From Diabrotica undecimpunctata (taxonomy: Eukaryota > Arthropoda > Insecta > Coleoptera > Chrysomelidae), in NCBI RefSeq assembly GCF_040954645.1, contig NC_092809.1, forward strand, positions 85,063,025 to 85,127,024: DNA of 64,000 nt. Direction: 5' to 3'. Positions 32,601 through 45,144 of this stretch are shown in pieces; the first letter of the stretch is position 1; each line of letters opens with the position of its first letter. A program made the position numbers and the translations under genes. Below the pieces are notes generated by a model, which was not told the DNA's origin, made no database searches, and saw only the letters and a program-made list of their open reading frames with translations.

Positions 32601-32884
32601 CATTTATTGCCTATATTTTTTTAGTTATTTTTAAAGTAAATATATGATGACTAAAAACGAATTGATCAAGGGTAGTGAATCGATGCCAAGAGCCGCTATT
32701 CTATGAAGCTACCCTTCACGACGCCATCTTGTGGCGCTAGTTCCGTGACGCTCACCTCAGCATTTTTCTGTAGAGAGAAAAAAGTAATACAATGCCAGTA
32801 TAGAATCTACGCTTCAAAAATATGCCATAAGCAAAGATATAAAAGTATTCTTGTCATTATATTATATTGCATACTGTATTATTA

Positions 32885-33055
32885 ACAAAATTTTTCATAA
32901 TACATTCTGATATACGCTTGCTCTCTCTTGCCGCTAACGAACAGAAGTTTTTATTAACTTTTCGGTAATATAATTATGTAGGTATTTAGATGTTTAACTT
33001 CTTATCATAATGCTAGAATACAATAGTAGTTATACTCTACTGCATTTTTTTCATG
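32885..33055 (+). repeat. Family E fragment, copy 3
   Basis: Follows 63737-63905 closely: CATTTTTCATAATA..ATTCTGA, then CTAACGAACAGAAGTTTT and TTAATATAATTATG. It is the only part of E here. Bases 32640-32884 include a GC-richer spot with CGCCATCTTGTGGCGCTAG, possibly another element end. Confidence 0.6.
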
Positions 33056-33305
33056 GGGGTTCTATTTTTTAACTGAGTGATGGTTTCTTGTATTTCAGTT
33101 CGTACGATTTGCGTTAATTAATTTAATTATATTTCTGAAGTTACAAGGTTATACTCAGTTTCTGTTGTTTCGTTTATTTATCTGAGATATGTTATTCATT
33201 CTTCTCTAGGGATGTACTTAATCTCAATCAATTCTTTGATTTGGTTTTTGCCCTCTTTCACATCTGTTTCAAACCCTCCGGCGGACTTTTAGGTCTTCAT
33301 TTTAT

Positions 33306-33487
33306 CATCATCATCAACGTCATCTTGGTGCTACAGCCCTTAGAGGGCCTCGACCTTCTCAAGCTTTCTACGCCATTCTATTATGTCCCTCGCTTGCATT
33401 TTCCAGTTGCCTACTCCGATCTTCTCGGCATCTTGTATTACCCCATCCATCCACCTCAGCTTTGGTCTACCCCGTCTTCTCATTCCC
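33306..33487 (-). mobile_element. 5'-truncated LINE insertion with clear target duplication
   Basis: On the minus strand it encodes GRPKLRWMDGVIQDAEKIGV and then DIIEWRRKLEKVEAL, a LINE C-terminus related to GRPRLRWRDGVDED at 43640. It ends in an ATC/GAT triplet tail. AGGTCTTCATTTTAT flanks it exactly on both sides (33291-33305 and 33488-33502), a 15-bp duplication. Only the last 180 bp were copied. Confidence 0.85.
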
Positions 33488-33764
33488 AGGTCTTCATTTT
33501 ATATAAGCATTTTTTTTTCTTAACATTTTACTTTTACCTCTTTTAATAAAGTGTGTTTATTTTTCTTTCTCAAAAAGCCTCTTTTATTTTTGTTTTTATG
33601 TTGGTATTATAATTTTTCAAATTAATTCGACATTATTCCCACTTGATTCTTTTGTTTCAGTTATTGCTCTAGCCTAATTTGACATTTTTTCCCTTCAAAT
33701 CATCAAATTTTCATGGTTTGTTTATATTTTGTTATAGTAAAATTCATATTTTCCACTAAGCCTA

Positions 33765-34850
33765 ACATATGCAGCAGCAGTGTCATCAAACCGAAATAAT
33801 CCAGTTGTGCATAACGTTTTTGCTGATCGATTTACAAATAAATTTTAACAAACACATCAAATTGATCATCCTTTTTACTTTCGTATACGATCATACTTAT
33901 CCAAATTAAATTTTCAATTTCCAAAAACTTATGATACCTCCTCAATTCACAACCCTGCGCCATGGACAATATCTATTCAGGCTATCGACATCAGTCTAAT
34001 AAACCTAAGAAAATCAGAGATATCATCAACCGTCATTAAACAAAAGTTTCATACACTATTAAACAGATATGGCAATACCTACAACGTATACACCGATGCG
34101 TTAAAAAATAAAGACAGAGTTGGGGCAGCAATTTATTCGGAAGACACCTCAGTTAGTTTCAAATTGTCGTCAATTACAACCATATTTTCGGCTGAATTAT
34201 TCGCAATTCTAAAAGCACTATCGTTAATACAAAACAAAAACCAGGAAAGATGTATAATAATCACAGATTCTCTAAATTCATTATCCTCACTGACTCAATT
34301 GTACTGTGACAACCCCCTTCTACTTCTTATTAAAAAAGAACTTAAAAACATTTCAAATAAGAACATCCAAGTTCATTTTTTATGGGTGCCTTCTCATGTC
34401 AGAATTGAAGGTAACGAAGTTGTAGATAAACTAGCTAAAAACGCACCAACTAACCTGATGTTCGAAGAAAGTAACATATTGGTACAAAACGATTTAAAAC
34501 CATACTTAAAACAAAAAATAATTCAAAAATGGCAACAAACTTGGAACAACACTCCCTAAAGGCTATACGAAGTCAACAAACATCCACATCTTTGGAAACC
34601 AAAAATAAAAGACAGAAGATAGCATGTGATATTTACCCGTCTTCGTATCGGCCATACACGACTTACTCATGGCTATTTACTACAGCGCAAAAATAAACCA
34701 GTTTGTGAAGTGTGTAACCGTGTTCTAACGGTAAAACATTTTTTAATACAGTGTCCTAAATATAACAGTGAACGACTCAAATATAGCATACCCAACTGCC
34801 CTAGACGAAAATACAGATACTCAAAGAATAATTTCTTATCTTAAAGACTG
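33765..34850 (+). pseudogene. LINE fragment with RNase H domain and CCHC tail
   Basis: Reading runs from an upstream SNPAPW-like region (HNPAPWTISIQAIDISL, with one stop near 33845) into RNase H: VYTDALKNKDRVGAAIYS (first D), SAELFAILKALS (E), CIIITDSLNSL (D) and WVPSHVRIEGNEVVDKLAK (H and last D). A stop near 34558 breaks the frame. After it comes RLRIGHTRLTHGYLL, then CEVCNRVLTVKHFLIQC, a C-x2-C-x8-H-x4-C knuckle typical of I/R1-type LINEs. The reverse transcriptase itself is absent, so this is a 5'-truncated copy. The AT-rich tail runs to about 35040. Confidence 0.8.
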
Positions 34851-35044
34851 TCAACTTCTTCATAAGATTTAAAACACACATTGTAATACACATACATATT
34901 ATTATTATTAATAATTGTAAACTAATGTATATACACTATTTGTATCAACTGTAACATTAATCTAAATACGCTAATGCGTGGTAGATGCGTTAAAAAAAAG
35001 GTATTTATATTAGATTATAGATTATATTAGATTTATATTGGATT

Positions 35045-36105
35045 AGATATTCAGTTTTTTGAAAGCGCCTGTCTTAGACAAATTGAAGGAGCGCTCCTAA
35101 GATTTTTCGGGGTTTGGCTTAAAATTAATTCGTAGTTTATGAGAATGCTGACCACGCAGCAAATGAAGCACGTCGCTCTGACCTTACAGATAAAAAAGTC
35201 CAAATGTTTCAAGATATAATCATTGAAATTAAAAAGTTATCTACCTCAATGTGGCAAAATCAATGGAATAGGTGCACTACCCAATTAAAGTCCATCCAAC
35301 CAAACATTTTAGGACCTAGAATTTTTACTACGGAAAGAAAATCGAAGACCATCATTAGAAGGCTTAGAATTGGGCACACCCGGCTAACCCACGGATATCT
35401 GATGGTTCCCGAAGAACCTTCAAACTGCCAATATTGCAACTCCCGTCTAAGTGTACACCATATACTTGTGGAATGTAACCAGTACGCAGCAGCACGGATC
35501 AAACATGGTATCCACGGAAGTTTATGTGATATCTTAAAATCCAAAAACGATATGTCTAATGTCATAGTCTTCCTTAAAAACTGTAAATTATATTACCTGT
35601 TGTAATTGTATCACCTACCTATATTTCAATTTTGTAATCATCCGCTAGTTTTTTATTTTCTTTTTTTTTTAGATATCAATGTAACTTAATTTATTGTTTT
35701 CTGTAATACAGTTCCTCGTGTCAATGACCACAGCAGCCGAGACATGTAATTTGAAAAAAAAAAATTCGTAGTTTATTTTTATTATATTTAAGGCATCATT
35801 TAGAGTTTTATTCACAGCAACAAAAGTTTTGGTGTGCAATGTATCGTCTACATGAAAGTCCTAGTATCTACTGGTATCGGTTAATCATTTGTGTAAATGT
35901 AATACAGTGTAGGTGCCATTACGCTACCCCAAGCGAGACCATTCATCTTACCATTGAATAATACGAAAAATCCTCTGTTCTGCAGATATACATATCTCCG
36001 GTTTTGGATTTTAATTTAATATGTGGTAAGTGGCATTTAAATTAACAAATACCACCCCTGATACCCGATATCTTTCGTACCCGTTGTTGCTTTTTGCAAA
36101 AACGG
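35045..36105 (-). repeat. Family A fragment, copy 6 (inverted), interrupted by a LINE
   Basis: Matches the Jockey-containing core of A copies 4 and 5 on the minus strand, for example AATACCACCCCTGATACCCG near 36048 and GCTACCCCAAGCGAGACCAT near 35930. A LINE fragment at 35141-35762 splits it. Neither end of A is present. The stretch 36106-36405 holds nothing I can identify. Confidence 0.65.
35141..35762 (+). mobile_element. 5'-truncated RNase H-type LINE insertion with poly(A) and target duplication
   Basis: The frame starts in ENADHAANEARRSDLT, the end of an RNase H domain, and continues to 35605 through RLRIGHTRLTHGYLM and CQYCNSRLSVHHILVEC, a C-x2-C-x8-H-x4-C knuckle. It ends before an A-run at 35754-35764. 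AATTCGTAGTTTAT flanks it at 35127-35140 and 35763-35776. This is a second member of the family at 33765-34850, better preserved in its C-terminus, which has no stop over about 150 codons. Confidence 0.85.
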
Positions 36106-36404
36106 GTACGTTATTACGTACGTTAATAAGTATTACGAATAAAAATAAATAAGCAAGAAGAATATAAGTGAACTATATAATATTATATATACATTTACTT
36201 CTAAATTAAAAATTAAATTTTGATATGCCTGACAACGAAAAAAAAAACAAAAACACAATTATTTAAAGTTGAAAATAATAGCTTGTACAAGTGACAAAGC
36301 ATTTAAAACTATAAGACCGAACATATTATATGTAATTGTAATAGATATGTTGCCGAGAATCAAGTTAACCTTAGGTACCGAAATATAACCGTGTTTATGT
36401 GTAT

Positions 36405-38149
<1,745 letters not shown>

Positions 38150-38916
38150 TATATATTTAGTTCAGGGTTTTACCGTTTACTCGCTGCCATTATATACATG
38201 AAAATGTATATCCCACTTTCATTATCAATCATTTTAGCATCAGAAATTTGGCATCGCTGTTGAATATAATATTATCCACAACGAAATAGTAATTTTAAGA
38301 AAATATATATTTTTTTTTCATCCACAAATCATTCTGGCATCATGTTTGGTTAAAAGTATCGGGTTATGATATATTGCAACTACCTATAGTATCTTCGCTC
38401 TAATTGGTCCAGTCGCGACGTGCATTCCCTCAAAAGATAGGATTTAACCAATAAAATACAATAAGACAGAAAAATCAAATATAGCAAAATGTCAAAAAGG
38501 CCTTAATTATATATCTTCGTTTCTATAAGTCCAATCGTGACGTTCAGTATCTTAAATGACAGGATTTAACCAATTGAAAACAATGAAATAAAAAAATTAA
38601 ATACAGCAACATGTCCAAAGGGCCGTAGTCACGTATCTTCGGTCCTATTAGTCCAATCGTGACGTATAGTACCTCTAATGATAGGATTTAACATAAATAA
38701 TACAATGTGATAGAAAAGTCAAATTCAGAACAATGTCAAAAGGGCCTTAGTTGTGTATCTTTAGTTCTATTAGTCCAATCATGACGTGCTGTACCTCAAA
38801 TGAAAGGATTTAACAAATAAAATACAATGAGGTATAAAAATTAAATGGATTAGCATGTCAAAATGGCCTTAGTTATGTATCTTCGGCCCTATTGGTCCAA
38901 TCGTGACGTACGATAC

Positions 38917-40354
38917 TGTTGCCGAGAGGGGGCATTTGGGCCTGTAGGACCCATCGCCGGCTCTTCGGGCTTCTTCCTATCCCCGGAATTGGATCGGGTA
39001 TTCACCATCTTTGGTTTGTCGCTGGTAGAAAGGTTAAATACTACCGCTGTTATAAATAACAGTTCCAGTGACAAATATCTGTTATAGGTAACGGTTCCAA
39101 GGAACAGTTACAAAGTAACAGAGCAAAAATGGAAAACAGATAGGTAAAAATGATCTAAGTATTCCTTGACTTACGGAAGGAATAACTTAGTAAACAATTA
39201 AATTAAATGGTATAAAAATATAATGCAAAGAAAAAAATGTTTCTAAGTGTTTCTTGACTTACAGAAGAAACAACTTAGGACAGAAATATAGATAAATGAA
39301 ATATGTAAATGTGAGAGTAAAATATGGAAATATTTCTAAGTGTTTCTTAACTTACGGAAGAAACGACTTAGAGTGGAAAAATAAAATACTCAAAATATAA
39401 AACGAGAAATGCAAAAATGAAACAGATTATAGAAATATGTCTAAGTTTTTCTTGACTTACGGAAGAAACAACTTAGAATAGAAAATAAACAAGAGAATCA
39501 AATATAGTAAAATAAATGCACAAATATTTATAAGTGTTTCTTGACTTACGGAAGAAACGACTTATAAAAGAAAATAAGAAAAATCAAATATAGAAAAGAT
39601 GTGAAAATATTGCTAAGTGTTTCTTGACTTACGGAAGAAACAACTTAGCATAAAATAGAAAATGAAAGAAACAAATGTATTAAGTATTTTCTTAACTTAA
39701 GAAAAATATCTTAGATAAAATATCGGAAATAATAATGCAACAATGATTATGAAAATATTTTTAAGAGTTCTTTGACTTACCGGAAAAGAACGGCTTAGAC
39801 AAACAATTAAAATAACAAGTCAAATATTCAGAGAAATATTTCTAAGAGTTCTTTGACTTACCGGAAAGAGACAAAGTACAAATCAAAATATAAAATAGAA
39901 AAAGCAAGATAAATATTTCTAAGTGTTCTTAACTTACGGAAGAACAACTTAGACACAAAATACAAGAAAAATAAACAATCAAAATAACCAATTAAAATAT
40001 CAAACAATCAGTATATGAACAAATATAGATCAAAGTAATATTCTAACCTGAAAAGGTCTGAATATACAGTAATGCTAAAATAAAAATGGTATATAAGAAA
40101 TCCGAAATAAAACAATAACTTAGTAGGAACAATAATAGCACCGACTAGGTCTACAGTAGAAGAGGCAAGCTCGACTGATCGATGAGAGAAAATCTACCTG
40201 CTTTTATGTAAAACAAATCCTGTGTTTTACGTAGCGAAAGTGGAATTCCCTGCATCGAATCAATTAGAAATTTGGATTTGGCCAACCTTGGAATTCCCAA
40301 GTATTTTGACCGATATCCAAATTCCTTGATGCCTCCGGACGCCTCCGGAGGACA
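38917..40354. mobile_element. Solo LTR of a retrotransposon
   Basis: The 1438-bp insertion starts TGTTGCCGAG and ends CCGGAGGACA, the TG...CA form of LTRs, and is flanked by ATAC on both sides (38913-38916, 40355-40358). The right arm of the inverted repeat has the uninterrupted site (GGTATCG, 55612-55618). The first 150 bp are GC-richer than their surroundings. The middle holds a hairpin array. No internal coding region or second LTR is present, as expected after LTR-LTR recombination. A 4-bp duplication fits Gypsy-type elements; orientation is unknown. Confidence 0.8.
39155..39952. repeat. Array of ten hairpin-forming repeats inside the solo LTR
   Basis: Units at about 39155-39190, 39243-39278, 39336-39371, 39441-39476, 39528-39567, 39613-39648, 39680-39714, 39761-39798, 39842-39877 and 39919-39952. 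The typical unit is CTAAGT-GTTTCTT, loop GACTTACGG, AAGAAAC-A-ACTTAG: a 13-bp stem with one bulged A and a 9-base loop. Several units differ on both stem strands in matching ways (unit 1 ATTCCTT with AAGGAAT; unit 5 ATAAGT with ACTTAT; unit 10 GTTCTT with AAGAAC). The linkers are unrelated AT-rich sequence. Confidence 0.85.
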
Positions 40355-40899
40355 ATACCTCAAATGATAGCACTTAACCAATAGAATACAATGACACAGA
40401 AATCAAATACAGCATCACGTCAAAAGGGCCTTAGTTACGTATCTTCGTTTTTAGTAGCCCAATCGTGACGTACAGTACCTCAAATAATAGGATTTAACCA
40501 ATCGAATACAATAAGATAGAAAAATAAAATACATCAGCTTGTCAAAAGGGCCTTAGTTATGTATATGCAGTCCTATTAGTCCAATCGTGACGTTTTGTAC
40601 CTCAAATGATAGAATTTAACTAATAGAATACAATGAGATATAAAAATTAAATAGAGTAGCCTGGCAAAAGGGCCTTAGTTATGTATCTTCGATCCTATTA
40701 GTCCAATCGTGACTTACAGTACCTCAAATGGTACCATTTAACCAATAGAATACTACGACGTAGAAATCAAATATATCAACACGCTTTAACGGAGATAATA
40801 CAATGGTGTATTACTATATAGATATACGTCCACTTTTAGTTAACTACTTAGTATGTATTCTGTACTTTGCTTTACGGTTGTTGAGGCATAGACTCTTAA

Positions 40900-41285
40900 A
40901 CAGAAGAATGTTAAAAATCTTGAAAGCTTTGAGATGTGGTGCTACCGCTGTATACTAAAAATAAGTTGGGTGGATAAAATTACAAATGAAGAGGTAATAC
41001 GCAGAATAAATAACGATGTAGAAGTTATACTGAATATAAAAAAGAGAAAACTTGAATAGTTTGGCCTCCTGATGAGAGGACAAAAGTACACATTCCTACA
41101 AAATATAATGCAAGGAAAAATCCAAGGACGCACAAATCCAGGCCGTAGAAAAATGTCCTGGATGAGAAATTTAAGAGAGTGGTTTGGCTGTACCACTAAC
41201 GAATTATTCAAAACAGCAGTAAATAAAATTAGAATCGCCCTAATGATATCCAATCTCCGATAGGAGAGGCACTCAAAGAAGAAGA
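40900..41285 (+). pseudogene. LINE C-terminal fragment
   Basis: Reads FEMWCYRCILKISWVDKITN, then RRINNDVEVILN, a stop near 41056, and GKIQGRTNPGRRKMSWMRNL with IRIALMISNLR before the final stop and a GAAGAAGA tail. This is the C-terminal region of the LINE family also seen at 45484-45735. A shorter relative is in the right arm (54700-54990), so it predates the inverted duplication. Confidence 0.65.
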
Positions 41286-41646
41286 TATGATAAACTCGAA
41301 AAATCTCCAACGTTCACTGTTAGACATATGCCTCCCGTTCAGTGCACACATTTACTGCTCCTTGGCGCTGTGACGAGAATGAGATAGGATTTAACAAATA
41401 GAATGACAGAAAACTAAACAAAACAGTGTGTCAAACGTGGAATGCGTCGCAGAACGTGAAATATTAGCGTAAAATTATAATATCATGGCCATAGACGGTT
41501 CTTTAATACCCAGCAAACGACTAGCTTTGTAAAGTTACATAGCAGGGATCTGTGCGAGAAAAAGTCGATCATTCGTTTTATAACTCAAAGGGGACCATAA
41601 AATATTCAACGTTAAAATGTGACATAATGTAACGGTATGACAAATC

Positions 41647-43752
41647 GGGCAAGAAAAGTACTCGCTACAATTTAAAACTCTTCAAAAAAGATCCGTGCAC
41701 TAGAAAGGTATCAAAATTACCTTGAACATGAAAGGACAACAGATGAGAATTTAACAGCTAGCGAGCAATGGGATATATGTAGAAGAACAATTAAGGAAGC
41801 GGCAAACAACGTCCTAGGACCAGAAGAATCCACTCCACGCAACAGTTGGTTCGACGATGAATGTGAAGATATCACTAAAAGAAAAAATTATGCATATAAA
41901 CTTATGCAACAAAGAAGAACACGGGATAAGGAGCAAATGTACAAAGATCTTAGGAAGGAGGAAAAACGCATACATCGAAGGAAAAAGCGGACCTTCGAAA
42001 ACCAGATTATGCAAGAGCCTCAATCATTAAAGGGGCAAAATGAAACTAGAAAGTTCTATAATATCCTAAATAAGACAAGAAAAGAATTTAAACCACGGCT
42101 GAAGATGTGTAGAGACAAAAATGGACATATAGTCAGTACCGCTGACGCAGTACAAAGCAGATGGGTTGAGCACTTCAAAGAACTACTTGGTACCGAAGTG
42201 GAAAATGATGCGTCACCCCAAAAACCAAGAAATAACACTCACGTAGAACCTCCTTCAATATTTGAAGTGAAAGACGCAATCACACGACTCAAAAATAGCA
42301 AGTCCCCAGGAGTGGATTGTATCCCCGCAGAGCTCATCAAACATGGAGGTAACAGCATTATGCACCAAATTCACAACATAATAGTCAAAGTCTGGGAAGA
42401 AGAACAAATGCCAGAGGAATGGTGCACTGGAATCATATGTCCACTGCACAAAAAGGGAGATTTGTTGGAATGTAAAAATTATAGGGGTACAACTCTTCTG
42501 AATACAATGTACAAAATATTCTCCAACACCCTGTACAGCCGTTTAAGTACGTACGTGGAAGAAATCCTTGGTGAGTATCAAAGCGGTTTTAGGCCAGGTA
42601 GGTCAACAATTGACCAGATTTTTGTGCTACGTCAAATCTTAGAAAAAACCAATGAATTTAATATTGACACGTTCCATCTCTTTGTGGACTTTAAGTCAGC
42701 GTATGATAGCGTCCTAAGAGGTAAATTATACGAAGCCATGATTGAACTTAACATTCCCCATAAATTAATAAGGCTCGTAAAAACAACTATGAGTAAAGTG
42801 ATCTGCAGAGTGCAAATACAAGGCGATATGTCACAAGCGTTTGAAACATATGCAGGGTTAAGGCAGGGAGACGCGCTGGCGTGCCTTCTCTTTAATATAG
42901 CGTTAGAAAAGACTATAAGAGATGCCGAGTTACACAATAGGGGAACAATCTTTAATAAATCAACGCAGATTATGGCTTACGCTGACGATCTGGATTTGAT
43001 CGCACGTACTACACGAGGACTTAAAGAGATGACTTCCACCTTCTTGACAGCCGCACAAAATATGGGCCTTAAAATAAACGAGGAAAAAACCAAAATGTTA
43101 GCATCTATTCCAAATAACAGAGATAGAGCTAGAAACGCCGAAGAAAACTTCAGTATAGACCAATATAATTTTGAGGTAGTAAATAAGTTTACATATTTGG
43201 GTTCTCTCATAACAAACGATAATGACACATCTGAAGAAGTAAAACGGAGGGTACTGCTAGCAAACAAATGTTATTTTGGACTAAGCAAGCAGCTAAAAAA
43301 CAGAAATTTAAGCCAGAAAACCAAACTAATAATATATAGAACACTCATCCTACCAGTGCTGACATATGGGTCAGAAACATGGACCATCTCCAAAACAGAC
43401 GCAAATCTTCTGCTCGTCTTTGAAAGGAAGATACTAAGAAGAATAATGGGCGCATTCTGTGAGAATGGTATTTGGAGAAGGCGATATAATTTCGAATTTT
43501 CGAATAGTAAATGGTAGAGATGTAATATCCTTCATAAAAATAGGTAGGCTTAGATGGGCTGGACATGTGTCAAGAGCAAATGAAAATTACCCACCCAGAC
43601 GAACTCTATTATCGGTCCCAGTGGGAAATAGGAGTAGAGGCAGACCACGACTGAGATGGAGGGACGGTGTGGACGAGGACGAGACACGACTGGCGAAATA
43701 GACTGGAGAAGGTCAAGGCTCAACTAAAACTGTAGCACCACTGATGATGATG
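41647..43752 (+). mobile_element. RTE-like LINE, 5'-truncated, with 33-bp target duplication
   Basis: Flanked by 33-bp copies of a sequence beginning AAAATGTGACATAATGTAAC (41614-41646) and AAAATGTGATATAATGTAAC (43753-43785), which differ at one base. The right arm of the inverted repeat has the single, uninterrupted site at 54327-54359. The 3' end is a short GATGATGATGA run. The endonuclease region is missing because of 5' truncation. The near-identical duplication and largely intact reading frame suggest a recent insertion. Confidence 0.88.
41676..43735 (+). pseudogene. RTE-like LINE reverse transcriptase, nearly intact
   Basis: The frame is open from just after a stop at 41673 to 43517; the first ATG, at 41904, is internal. 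Domains in order: an upstream basic helix region (NSWFDDECEDITKRKNYAYK), then PGVDCIPAELIKHGG, PLHKKGDLLECKNYRG, SGFRPGRSTIDQIF, LFVDFKSAYDSV (first catalytic D), LRQGDALACLLFN, AYADDLDLIART (YADD at 42978-42989) and YLGSLITNDND. After 43517 a frameshift leads to IGRLRWAGHVSRANENYPPR and GRPRLRWRDGVDEDE, which ends early after another shift near 43680. All polymerase motifs are intact, but without the endonuclease it could not retrotranspose alone. Confidence 0.85.
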
Positions 43753-43989
43753 AAAATGTGATATAATGTAACGGTATGACAAATCTTTTTTCTCCCGCAT
43801 GTGCATGCCTCTGTACCTATACAAGGGGAGTCGTGCATAACCTTTAAGTTGATCGTAATACATAACTGCAACAACAAATATGTTGACGACTTGGGTTAGT
43901 ATATACAGAAATTGTTGGCTGGAGGCTATTAAGGAAGTTCTTAAAATTTTTGCAGGTCAACGCCTTTTCTGTAAATGAAGTGAATATTG

Positions 43990-44230
43990 TTATCCATTTA
44001 ATTTTTTTCCTCAGTTGAATAATTCCTGCTGGTATTTGGTCTAAGCTTACTTCTTTTCCCCATTCAATCTGTTTCATAGCTAATTCTACTACTTTATAGT
44101 GCCCTGTTCACCTGTTTTGGTAATTTCGGACTATTTCATCTCTTATAACATAAAACAGTTGTTTTAGATATCTTTATCGCGTTTCCTTTTTTATGGATAA
44201 ATATGCTGCCGTTTTCATCTTCTACTATTT
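43990..44230 (-). pseudogene. LINE fossil in D left arm, pre-polymerase region
   Basis: On the minus strand it reads LKQLFYVIRDEIVRN, then AMKQIEWGKEVSLDQIPAGI, which corresponds to the 'A...MKNGKAPG.D.IPAE.I' start of LINE reverse transcriptases. The mirror copy is in the right arm (53850-54100), so it was there before the arms duplicated. Confidence 0.5.
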
Positions 44231-44289
44231 CATATGGAGCTACACGATTAACAATTCCAAATCAAGAAAACACAAATAACACTCCGAAT

Positions 44290-44530
44290 TATATTATACA
44301 ACTAATAGTCGAAAAATGCAGAGCAAGAGATAGATAATCAGACAATTAAGATCAGCGCTACATGATGCACGCAATGCCACATTTGAACGCTACATTAGTA
44401 CATTGTCTAAAGAAGATCATTCACTATGGATAGCAACAAAAACACTTAAAGAGACCTGAACAATACAACCCACCAATTAAGAAAGATGACGTTAGTTGAG
44501 GAAGATCAGACCAGGAAAAAATGTCAACAT
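44290..44530 (+). pseudogene. Jockey-like LINE fossil in D left arm
   Basis: Reads QLIVEKCRARDR, then SALHDARNATFERYISTLSK, then LWIATKTLKRP and YNPPIKKDDVS. This is the linker between endonuclease and reverse transcriptase of Jockey-group LINEs ('LW..T...KRP....PI...DG.WA'). The mirror copy in the right arm is at about 53560-53790. It points the opposite way to the neighbouring 43990-44230 fossil. Confidence 0.55.
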
Positions 44531-44734
44531 CATCAGAATAACAGATAATAATAATCAAGCAATAGAACACTGAAAACTTTTGTTTTTAATTGTACGCCCG
44601 TGAATGACTTATTATTTTTTAAATAACATTTAATATTGCACTTTTTATTGTATGTTTTTTTTTCATCTTTCAAGATAATTCTTATAGGAATATATTTATT
44701 TATAACATACGGTCTTATGGTCTTATTACGGCTT

Positions 44735-44886
44735 TAAGATTATACGACCTAAATGTATCTTGTACCGCACTGCTAATTGAGAATTATGTTTGTAATGCGA
44801 TAAGAGGTCCGGATATACAAGACACTAGTGACTCATGCCGCACTGATAAAAATCCGACAGGAATCTGCATTTCTATAAAAAAATAG
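44735..44886 (+). other. Small cysteine-containing frame of unknown function, conserved in both D arms
   Basis: The frame reads LRLYDLNVSCTALLIENYVC, then NAIRGPDIQDTSDSCRTDKN and PTGICISIKK before a stop. The right-arm copy (minus strand, 53142-53369) keeps the frame with few replacements. I do not recognise it. Frame conservation between arms may simply reflect their recent duplication. Confidence 0.3.
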
Positions 44887-45144
44887 ATTAATTTGTTTTG
44901 TGTATTAATTTAGTTTAGGTCTAACAAGAGTTGCAGTAAAAGATTTTTCTAAATATAGAATGTAAATCATATTTCCAATGCTTTGTGAAAGAGAACCAGT
45001 TTATAATATTCCGGACGACGTAATAAAACCTTATTTTAGAATATTGGTCGATGAATTAAAATCATTGTTCAAGAAACGAATTATTCATGTGCAGATGTTT
45101 TACTATAAAAACATGTAAAGCCAAAATCTTGATTAAAAAAAATC

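Larger units (their letters stand above)
38380..40790. repeat. About 120-bp tandem repeat, left array (split by the solo LTR)
   Basis: The landmark TCCAATCGTGACGT recurs near 38409, 38529, 38651, 38774, 38895, 40459, 40578 and 40699. Subtracting the LTR restores the even spacing of about 120 bp. Each unit also has AGTACCTCAAATGATAGGAT, a run of the type ACCAATAGAATACAATGAGA, and GGGCCTTAGTTATGTATCTT. About eight units. Confidence 0.85.

Noticed and set aside
33241..33546. 101-codon plus-strand frame with proline-rich text
   Set aside because: It overlaps the minus-strand LINE tail at 33306-33487 and crosses both of its boundaries, so it is fortuitous.
39155..39952. Hairpin repeats as transcription terminators or a tRNA cluster
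   Set aside because: No U-tract follows the stems, no tRNA arms are present, and the repeats are bounded by an LTR.
38380..40790. Regularly spaced repeats as a CRISPR array
   Set aside because: Units are about 120-bp whole-unit tandem copies without unique spacers, and the sequence is eukaryotic.
44735..44886. Cysteine-containing frame as a secreted toxin-like peptide
   Set aside because: No signal peptide or known cysteine framework; it is simply duplicated with the D arms.
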